In this document: piece by piece, positions 19,287-27,156 of the stretch
Numbering within the stretch: position 1 is the stretch's first letter
How the letters are laid out: each line of letters starts with the position of its first letter
Assembly: GCA_003254885.1 (NCBI GenBank)
Contig: QANT01006719.1
Span: 1 to 27,156 of the forward strand
Direction: 5' to 3'
DNA from: Purshia tridentata
Taxonomy: Eukaryota > Streptophyta > Magnoliopsida > Rosales > Rosaceae
Length of the DNA: 27,156 nucleotides
Translations under genes and position numbers: made by a program
Notes under the pieces: generated by a model
Told to the model about the DNA's origin: nothing
The model's input: the letters and a program-made list of their open reading frames with translations, nothing else
Databases searched by the model: none

Positions 19287-20008
19287 GATCACCATCTTAA
19301 AAAATAGAAAGAGAGAACCATTGAACAAAAAAGAAAAAAAAAATTCATGAGCGAGAGATAGAGAAAATAAAAGAAAATATTGAACATAAAGTCCGAAAAA
19401 AAAAAACATAGTAGAATAAAAAAATACCTGGAAACCTGTAACAGTTGTGGGTTGTGGGGAACAGAAAAGTCTTAGAGAACATCACCCGATCGCCAAAACA
19501 CAATCCTCCCAGAACCAAACACTTTCCGATCCCGATACAACAACAGCAACAAGTCTAATTATTTAACATAGAAAACCCAAAAAAGCAAAAAAAAAAAATA
19601 TTTGAACCTTTTTCTGTGTAAGAAAATATCTGAGAGTGATAATTCACAGGGCCACGAATTTTCACTTTCGCTCTTTTTTTGCAATCATAGATATTCTCTA
19701 TCCATTACTGCATCAAACCCCACGTGAGACTCACACGCACACACAAACACAGACACAGAGTTTCTCTCTCTAGAGAGAAAGAACAGAGAAAAAAAGGTGC
19801 TTCACTGGGTCAGTACTCAAGGAAAATGATGACTTTCTCTTTTCAAAGTGTTTGTGGTGGTTCTCTTTCCTTTTCCATAAATGGGATTTCTCCTTTTGGG
19901 CTCTGGTGGGCTTCTTTGCTTTTCCTAGTGTTTTAGCTTGAGACCCAGTTGGGAAAAGTTGGTGGTAGCTTGACTTTGCTATTTGCTGCTCTGCCTCTTC
20001 TTCTTTCT

Positions 20009-20043
20009 GCTTCTTCTTCTTCTTCTTCTTCTTCTTCTTCTTT
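20009..20043. repeat. CTT/GAA trinucleotide microsatellite
   Basis: About eleven uninterrupted CTT units (GAA on the - strand), in the probable 5' leader or proximal promoter of the BEL1-like gene. Such tracts vary in length between individuals. A frame of Lys codons reads through it on the - strand but starts with TTG rather than ATG, so I do not call a peptide. Confidence 0.9.
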
Positions 20044-20399
20044 GCCAAGGTTAATTCTTTTGGGTGTTGATGAAGTGTTTGGTTAAGGAGCTCAATCTCT
20101 AACCACCAGTTGGTGGACCTAAACCCTCTCTTAAACCCCCATATCCTCTCCCACCATCTATCTCTCTCTCTTTCTTCTATCTAACTTCAACCCCTCTGCC
20201 TGTCTCACTCATCCTTGAGAGCATGGAAGGTCTGGGTTTGCTGCAATATCCACCATAAAAGCATATTCTATTCTTTTTCCTCTATTTTTTTAATTTGTAT
20301 ATTTTTGTCCTCAGCTCCTAATCTATAGACTATATTTTACTTTATTTTTTTGTCTCGATAAAATATTTATAAACTATTTTTCTTCTTAAATATAAGAGG

Positions 20400-21969
20400 T
20401 CCGCCATTAGCATTAGGTGCCCATATCACTGTATTTGTCCTTTTGTGCCAACTAATGTGGTGATTTTTCACTGGTGGTCCTGCCTTCTTTATGTATTTCT
20501 AATTGTTTCCCTATTGTTATGGTATTGCATGTTTGTCACTATCATCCAAATTCTCCTTTATATAATTTTAGCTATTACTTTGTTCATGTAGTGGGGACAT
20601 AAGTTTATTTTTCTCCTTTAACAAAATTAATTGTTATATCAAACTTTTAACTTTAGTGCTAGAGTATTTATTTTCATATTTTTTGGTTCTTATTTAAGGT
20701 AATTCTCTTTTTTGGTGAACAAAACCAAGAATTAAAAAATATAAATAGTGAGAAAATTTAAAAATTTCTTTAGTCTCACTATGATAATTAAAATTAATTT
20801 TACATAGTTCTCTTGTAAGAGCATCTCCATCATTTTGACCAAAAGAAAAATGCAGTTGCAAACATTTCATAATAATGATGAAGATATGATAGTTCATTTG
20901 CAAAATTAGGCCCCAACAGATGTGTATCGGAGTTTGTATCTAGATAGCATGCACTTGCCTAACCCACTAATGTGACACTACTTATTTGTATTCCCACCTT
21001 TAGCTTTTTCCCTTTTGTTTTATTGATCTTTTAGATGGTTACAATGAAAAAGGCATCTCTTTTATGAGTAATGAAGTGAGTGGACATTTGAGATTGTAAT
21101 GAAAAGTACAACCCTTTTGGAAACTAGTGGGACTATTTTTACTTGATTTTACGAAAAGAAATAAAAAAAGTATAACATAAAACTTGGACAATTTTGTTCA
21201 TAAACCTCTATGATTTTTAAACTTTACAGACAATTTTTATAACAAGCTCAATTTTGCATTGATTTTTCCTGCATTTTTGTACTATAACAACACTTACATA
21301 TCCCTAACTAAAATTATAAATCTTATAAACACACTCTCACACACCAACATAATTCTTGATCAACCAAAAAAATACCATTGTAACTACACTTTTAGAGTCA
21401 CAAAAAAAATAATTCGAGTGATCTCAATAAATTTATAAGACATTACCATTTTTAAGTTTAAAAAATTCAATAACTTTTTTTGAGTATTTATAAAAATTGT
21501 TAGGGGTGTTTGAGTATTTTTCGTTTGTCATATTGTTAGGGATGAGACATAACAAATAACCAAGTAAAAGAAACCAACATAAAACTCTTACTATCTTCAA
21601 AAGCCATAAATTGAAAATTACAATATGAAAAGGCAAATTTTCTTTATAGGCTTAAAAAATCTCCAATGCATATAACAAATTTGGCTCTTCACTTAGCTTG
21701 TAATTTAAAAGCCAGTTTTCTTATTTCTCAGAGTCATCACTCTCTACCTGCTTTTTATTTTCTTTTTTTTTAATTAATATAAACAATTTCTTTTAGAGGG
21801 AAAAAATTTATTTTTTTATTGTGACAATTTGTTTGAAAACTATTCTTATTATCGTAACTGATATTGTTAACTTTCTATTTATCTCTTTAAATTTTGTTGT
21901 TTATGATGTTTATTTGTTATTAGAGGAATAATTTCAAAGTTTAAAGTTAAACTAGTTCACCGCCATGTG
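20400..21969. other. AT-rich intergenic stretch, no gene seen
   Basis: There are only short, low-complexity frames (under 70 codons), with no recognisable protein motif, RNA gene or complete transposon. The first part may hold distal promoter of the BEL1-like gene. Confidence 0.6.
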
Positions 21970-22130
21970 GATTTATAACCGATACGCCATCACGTGGTAT
22001 AACCAATTCAACGTATAAGAGTATTATTGAACGATATATTTATCTTTGTATGATATAATATTAATAACATCCACTCATATTATGACACATATATTAGTTA
22101 CACCACGTGGCAGTGTATCGATTACATCAA
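21970..22130. mobile_element. MITE with CACGTGG-bearing inverted ends, copy A
   Basis: The left end ATAACCGATACGCCATCACGTGGTATAAC (given here as the span 21975-22003) and the right end 22098-22125 are inverted matches (CGATAC..CCACGTGGTGTAAC on the other strand). The middle is AT-rich and non-coding. Length is about 155 bp. Copies lie at 22740-22897 and, in part, at 2572-2712. Confidence 0.7.
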
Positions 22131-22739
22131 AAAATCTCTTTCTATTTAGAAATAAGGTCAAATTACCATTTTATCCTATATTTTGAGTTGTCTTTCACTT
22201 TAAACCTTATAGTTCAAAAAGTTTCAATCAATTACTTTAATTGTCAATTAAGACCAACTTTGTAAAAAAGCCATCATAGTTAAAGATTATCAAATTAATG
22301 CTTCAATAAAATGACTATCCCATTGCCTAACATTGATGTTTCACCGATACATAAATGATTAATTAATATAAGATACAATCTTGTTCTCACAGGTGCGAAT
22401 CAGCTTAGTCATGAATATGCCATCTTTATAGCTTCTTGGGCAAACATGCATTCCAACTATGATGCCTTATACTGAACAAGTTTAATACCAGATGCTTTGG
22501 TTCTCAATGAATGCCCCCATCTTTTAAATTCTGCTTGTCATGGCGATAGGGTTTAGTCATTAAATTTAAGGGTCATTTTTCACCCTATAGGCTTAAAAAT
22601 GTTGTGGACTCCATACAGCTTAATTTCTGTTCATTCTCCTTTTTTTTTTTTTTGGTTGTGTTATGAGGGAGTGCAAGAAAATTTTAATTTTTGAGAAAAT
22701 AGATTCTTGGTATAAAGTCCTAATTGACATTGGTTCAAG
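22131..22739. other. Intergenic stretch with one decayed coding-like segment
   Basis: Apart from a possible coding relic at 22387-22554 I see nothing assignable. The first 130 bp has the look of diffuse repeat DNA. Confidence 0.5.
22387..22554 (+). pseudogene. Possible decayed coding fragment, family unknown
   Basis: One frame reads LVLTGANQLSHEYAIFIASW and on through a TGA (22474-22476) to ..PDALVLNECPHLL and a TAG. The amino-acid mix and the near absence of stops differ from the AT-rich DNA around it, which suggests a relic of an exon or retrotransposon. I do not recognise the protein. It could also be chance. Confidence 0.2.
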
Positions 22740-22897
22740 TATATCCGATACATCGCTATATGATATAACTAATCTAACGTGTAAGGATATTAATGGACAA
22801 TATATTTATATTATTTAAGTATAACATTAATAATATTCTTTCATATTATGACACGTTAAATTGATTAAACTACGTGACGGTATATCGGTTAATATAA
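22740..22897. mobile_element. MITE with CACGTGG-type inverted ends, copy B
   Basis: It shares the layout of the element at 21970-22130: left TATCCGATACATCGCTATAT, shared middle (ACAATATATTTATATT, AACATTAATAATATTC, CATATTATGACAC), right CTACGTGACGGTATATCGG. It has more substitutions than copy A; the G-box core is lost (CACGTG changed to TACGTG). Confidence 0.65.
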
Positions 22898-23784
22898 TAA
22901 TTTTTCCATTAAACCTTGTTTAGGATCAACCATCAAATGACCATATAATTATGAAACTCGAATAAATTACAAATATACATAACTCATACACAATGTTCAT
23001 GACTCGTGGGTAAAATTTACTTCTACAATACCAGCTTGTGAGGAAATGACAAAATCCACACCCCCACCAAAAAACTTTAACTAACTTGACATCAACAACC
23101 CACTTGCTAATGCCAAACAAATATAACTCCATCTTTAAATTCATAATAATAAATTCTCACTCTTCACATTGATTTAATAAGTTTGTTAAAATAAAACAAG
23201 GTGAGGACTGGGGTAGTCTGGTAGAGTAGAGTTAAGCCACATTGTTTCGCTTACAAGATAAAGCAAAGTGCGCAAAAGCAATAATTGCAACTTCAGCTTG
23301 CATGTATGGTTGAAATGCCAACAACCTCATTTTAGCTAAATTATAAAGAGAGAGGCAATTTCGTAATTACCCAAAAGTTCCGGGGTCAGAGTCTGATTTT
23401 TGAGGCCTTTACGAAGGGCAGTAGGAGAAGGCGTTGGGATTAGCGAAGGGCAATATCTAAAGAGTCAATAAACGACGGATGTTATTGGTGAAGGGTGTAA
23501 AGAAAGCCGAGAATCTCTGTCGTTTCAGCAGTCATACATACTTACGTGTGAATGAATTCGAAGATATATATTGCTTTTCTGACACAAAACGGTGTCGGAA
23601 ACCAAATTCATAATCATTGTACTTGTATAATTGGGTTTCCATTTCAATCAAATCTTTTGCTTTTTTATTATAAAAAGGACACTATTATTTGGTTTTATCT
23701 ACTTCTCTTTTTAACCTTTTTCACTTGCTCTTTTTCTTTATTTATTTTTTATTCTACAGTCTAGTTACATCATTGGAAATTTTA
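22898..23784. other. Intergenic stretch with a GC-richer island at 23380-23600
   Basis: No gene was recognised. From 23380 to 23600 the base composition rises and a phrase common near plant promoters is present (GGCAATTTCGTAATTACCC at about 23354, AAAACGGTGTCGGAAACC at about 23586). No downstream coding region was found that this could serve, so it may be a relic or a chance patch. Confidence 0.4.
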
Positions 23785-23975
23785 ATTTTTAGATTGTCGT
23801 TAAATAAATATGGTTAAATAAATAGATGATTTTGTGACAATTTAATTTATTGTATGTTTATTTAATAAATATTACATGATCACACACTTTTTAATTTAAT
23901 TAATTTTTTACAAAGTTAACCCTTAAATGATCATTTAAATAATAAATTTTTCTGATTATAAGACTATTCTTCATA
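23785..23975. mobile_element. Diverged relative of the fold-back MITE at 6694-7034
   Basis: The order TGTTTATTTAATAAATATTA, ATTTTTTACAAAGTTAACCCTT, AAATGATCATTTAA and TTTTTCTGATTATAAG follows the right arm of the 6694-7034 element (TGTTTATTTAATACCAGTTA, ATTTTTTGCAAAGATGATCTT, TGATCTAAAAAGTGAACG, TTCTGATTATAAG). Inverted sequence lies left of it (about 23795-23835). Confidence 0.5.
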
Positions 23976-25835
23976 ATAATAAAATAATAAAGAAGAAAGT
24001 CATATGAAATGTAAAAAGAAGAATGTAGATATAGTGTTCCTTATCTATTTATACAATGGAGTGTACGTGTCATAAAGATTGGGGGAAAAAAAGTAAATAC
24101 GAGTGGAAAATACCCAATGCAAACCAAAATTGAAAATATCTTAAATTCAACACTTACAAGTTACAACCAAACCATTAAACTATTAGCATTTTTCGTTTTG
24201 AGTTAAACTGATATGGATTACCAAAAATTCAGTTACCAACCATACTATTAAATATATAAGAAAATGTGGACTATATATTAAATTAGATTTTCATTTTTGA
24301 TAAAATAAAGGTAAATATTTTGTTGAGAACATATACTAAATAAATGAATACTCTCAGTTGGAGGTAAAAAATTATGTCCAGATGCATAATTATAAGTTTT
24401 TAAAGGAAGTCAAATATTAGTGAATTGAGGTTAGTTTAGTTAGTCGAAGATAAAATTTTTTTATAAAATCGAATTCGAACCCTCCCTCTTTCTATGTAAT
24501 AAAAAAAATCAAATATTAACAAATAACAAATAAAATAAGTTGTGGCTATACATTATCATAATTGTATACATAATCACAATTTGGTTTATAAATATATATA
24601 TAAAAAAAATACAAGTGTTCAAGCACTAGCCCGAATTTTGATCGTGGAACCATGTTTAGGCCCTAAACTAGTTTGTTCTCTCATGATTAGTACTTAAAAG
24701 AAAAAACTTTTCTAACCATACTTATGTACAAAAAAAAAAAAGTAGGTATTTTTAGTACCTAAAATATTTCATTGAAAAATTATTTAGTAATCAAATTTGG
24801 TGACCGACTCTAACATTATTGTTATTTGTATCATTTTCATGTAAGCATTAATTTCGGGTTGTCACTAGCTATTATTATGAGGCTTTCAAAAATGGAGAAT
24901 GAACCTTGCTATTAATTGTAGCACAAATCATGAAACCTAGGCAGAAACCTAAAGTACCTAAATTTGGTCCACAATTATCTTTGTGCCACGTGGTGTCATG
25001 GTGTGTGCATACATCAATAATCTTCTTATTATAAAGTTTGGAAACATTTCGTGTGGATGTTATTCATGTAATTTTGTATGTATGTTGGTTGAGTCATTTA
25101 CACCAAACTCTAATTATTGAATATCGTGGGCCCCCAATTGACAAGACTTGGGCCGGCACGAAGGTCTTGCTTTTATATATAAACCAAAACAGAATCTACC
25201 CACAATGAGAATTATAAAAAATTAAATTGATTTGATTTTATATGTAATTAATAATTATTTGATTGTTTAATTTTAATTGTGATTAGCCACCTTATCCTTT
25301 TGTTATACAAAAAATTAATTAAAAATTTATAATTAAATGAAGTGCCAACTGTTATCGAGTATGTGTGGCTCAGTTGCTACTAGAATAATTTTGGCAAAGA
25401 AAAAGGAATAAATAATCAAAGCCAATAAAATTTGGTGAGCCAGTTGACAAAAATGGTTGGATACTTCTAAACCAGGTGACACGTTGCAGTAAGATGGATG
25501 ACCACAAAAGTTTTATACTTTATTTTATTATTATTTTTAGTAGAACTCTTTCATGGAATACAAGTGATATATATACATATATTACAGGTGATTAAGGTAG
25601 AGGCCAGACGTGTAAACACTCGTGAATCACAACTACTAAGTAAATTCGAATATTTTCTATACAGCAAATTTTACATAAATTAATAAAATATTTCAATTAC
25701 ATAATAGTTCTTCTATATAGCTCAATCAGATCATCTCAACATTAGTCAATAAGTTTAATTTACTTGTTGATGTCATATATTTTGCCTATTTTATTTTTTT
25801 CATTAGTTAGAAGCATGAAATATGAGGTTCTTCTT
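23976..25835. other. AT-rich intergenic stretch, no gene seen
   Basis: Open frames are all under 65 codons and low in complexity. A CCACGTGG palindrome lies at about 24986. No RNA gene or complete element was recognised. Confidence 0.6.
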
Positions 25836-26186
25836 GATTTGGTTTATGAAAGAATTTAGACATTTATCTCAAAACTAATTGGCAATGAAAAAAGTAGCTC
25901 AAATCCTTATGTCACTATGCAAAGTTATATTTTTTCAATGTGGGATAACACTCCACATTCTCACACACTCTTGCACGTGTGGCGTCACTTAAGCTAAACA
26001 CGTAGACAACTTATTTTCATAATACACATAGGTGAATTTGTTTTGATATCATAAATAAATCTATGCATTCATCCTAAAACCAATTGACAATAAGATAAGT
26101 AGTCCAAATCATTAAAAGCCACTATACAAGATTATATTTTTTCAATGTAGGATAACACTTCGCATTCTCACAATTTAGGATTTAAA
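25836..26186. repeat. Direct repeat, two diverged copies about 200 bp apart
   Basis: Copy 1 (about 25840-25965) and copy 2 (about 26041-26175) share CAAAACTAATTGGCAAT / AAAACCAATTGACAAT, AAGTAGCTCAAATCCTTA / AAGTAGTCCAAATCATTA, TTATATTTTTTCAATGTGGG / TTATATTTTTTCAATGTAGG, ATAACACTCCACATTCTCAC / ATAACACTTCGCATTCTCAC. I recall closely similar text as a dispersed repeat in many eudicot genomes, probably part of a retroelement; that is memory, not a search. Confidence 0.7.
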
Positions 26187-27084
26187 AATGAGGTTTAGAG
26201 TTTAATATTGAGTTATGGAGTTTACGGCTTAAGGTTTAGGCCTCGAATTTTTGGCCAAACAAAAAATTCAAGAGCTAGACCTAAGTCGTTTGCTGCATAA
26301 CACTCAAATACAAACCTAATGCAAATCTAAATTTGTATGATAGACTAAATTGTATATCTAGTCTTTTATATTTATACCAATTTTGAAACTATCCCATATT
26401 TTAAAATTTTCAAGAATACCCTTGTAATTTCTTATCTCACTAATTTCATGAAATTTACTAATTTTGGTTAATTTTACAAATTAGTTATTAATTTAGTTAA
26501 AGATAAATAAATTTATGTTAATTTTTAGATGCGGTAGACATTATTTTTTTTTGGGTCAGACACGATAAACGTTATTATAGTATAATAATTACTGAAAATA
26601 ATTGAGATTTGAGGATAGTGAAACAAAATATGAAAAATTGAAGTATACAAAACCTTAAAGCCTCATAATTAAGTTTTTTTCATTTTTTAATTACCATAAT
26701 AGAGTACAAAAAGCTAAAACTTGAGTAGCATTATCGTTGTCCTTTTATTTTCTAGTTTGATTTTCTATAATATAGAACTAAAACTCTGTCCGGTATAGCT
26801 CGAAAATCATACTACTGTATTAATTAAATTGGTCAAGAAGTAATTAAAGAAAACAAAGAAATTAAACAAACAAAGAAATAAACAAAAGAAACAGAGTGAT
26901 GAATGTGTGTGTATTATCGCTACATGATGTCGGCTATGACATGGATAGATTCACCGGATAATGCTTGTGGGTCCCTTCTTCGATACAAAGTTTAGGAGGC
27001 TTTTTTTTTTTAAAAAAAAAGTGCTATCATCTTCTCACAATTCATCTTTCACTCACTTTCTCTTTTATTATTTTAATTATATAT
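26187..27084. other. AT-rich intergenic stretch, no gene seen
   Basis: No open frame of note. A T-tract followed by an A-tract at about 27002-27021 forms a perfect short fold-back; there is no other structure I can support. Confidence 0.6.
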
Positions 27085-27156
27085 ATTGGTCGGAATCGTT
27101 TATTTGTTAGATTTAATAATGAAGATCATCTTTACAAAAAATCAACAAAATCAGAA
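27085..27156. mobile_element. Start of another fold-back MITE copy, cut by the window edge
   Basis: GAATCGTTTATTTGTTAGAT followed by AGATCATCTTTACAAAAAATCAACAAAATCAGAA (span 27115-27156) matches, base for base with few changes, the inverse of the right arm of the element at 6694-7034 and hence its left arm. The rest lies outside the window. Confidence 0.65.

Larger units (their letters stand above)
18369..20250 (-). promoter_or_regulatory. Probable 5' leader of the BEL1-like gene with a leader intron
   Basis: Splice signals suggest a leader intron of about 995 nt: donor TTTCCAG|GTATTT at 19428/19427 and acceptor GCTATTTCAG|TTTTC at 18433/18432, leaving a 64 nt untranslated part before the ATG. 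The upstream leader would cover the CT/GA-rich stretch at 19430-20250, which is purine-rich on the - strand. BEL1-like genes commonly have long leaders with introns. A CACGTG (G-box core) lies at about 19720-19726. The transcription start is not fixed: a TTTATAAATATT on the - strand near 20361-20373 is a possible TATA box. Confidence 0.5.

Noticed and set aside
19770..20048. 92-codon Lys-rich frame on the - strand over the CTT tract
   Set aside because: It begins at TTG, its Lys run is simply the GAA/AAG microsatellite, and no domain follows. It lies in the probable leader of the BEL1-like gene.
24400..24500. Possible tRNA or SINE (TTCGAACC near 24474 and an A-box-like GGTTAGTTTAGTTAG)
   Set aside because: The B-box-like site is in the wrong orientation relative to the A-box-like site, and no cloverleaf can be drawn.
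25130..25170. Small hairpin CAAGACTT..AAGGTCTTG
   Set aside because: Short, imperfect and isolated; no terminator or RNA context in a plant intergenic region.
1..27156. CRISPR arrays, bacterial operons, ribosome binding sites, phage or plasmid features
   Set aside because: Spliced genes and repeat type show a plant nuclear sequence; no short regular repeats with unique spacers were seen.

Overview
This is a nuclear plant (eudicot) window. The evidence is two intron-containing genes with GT-AG introns, strongly AT-rich intergenic DNA full of degenerate transposable-element debris, and two plant protein families. The protein sequences and the repeat style are reminiscent of Rosaceae (Prunus or Malus type), but the genus is an inference from memory of these families, not something the sequence proves.

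There are two convincing protein-coding genes, and they converge tail to tail. On the + strand (CDS 8595-12628, six coding exons, 945 aa) is a SNF2-type chromatin remodeller of the plant DRD1/CHR35 branch of the CLASSY/DRD1 family, which acts in RNA-directed DNA methylation. Its helicase core looks complete. Its N-terminus is short and holds a duplicated SUMO-interaction-like acidic motif and a run of acidic repeats that appears to have grown by intron/exon duplication. On the - strand (CDS 18368-13652, four coding exons, 687 aa) is a BEL1-like TALE homeodomain transcription factor of the BLH1 type, with SKY, BELL, homeodomain and ZIBEL motifs all intact, a 2.3 kb first coding intron and probably a long intron-containing 5' leader. 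Their 3' ends are separated by at most about 1 kb (stop codons at 12628 and 13654).

Region by region: 1-2475 is a tandem array of three units of about 800 bp plus a piece of a fourth. 2476-4010 is AT-rich intergenic DNA with a half MITE. 4016-6640 is another copy of the same unit, apparently split by a 1.96 kb insertion that looks like a solo LTR. 6694-7560 holds two fold-back (MITE-like) elements. 7615-7866 is a fresh 126 bp tandem duplication just ahead of the remodeller gene. 8595-12628 is the remodeller and 13652-18368 the BEL1-like gene, with its leader and promoter reaching to about 20.4 kb. A single N at 19205 lies exactly between two near-identical 81/85 bp copies and is probably an assembly join. 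From 20.4 kb to the end I see no gene, only MITEs, diverged direct repeats and one decayed coding-like stretch.

I found no new multi-gene system. The most unusual signals are the growth of the acidic region of the remodeller by intron/exon duplication, its paired SIM-like motifs, the duplicated hairpins in the first intron of the BEL1-like gene, and the nested repeat at 4.0-6.6 kb. The two genes are not known to work together.
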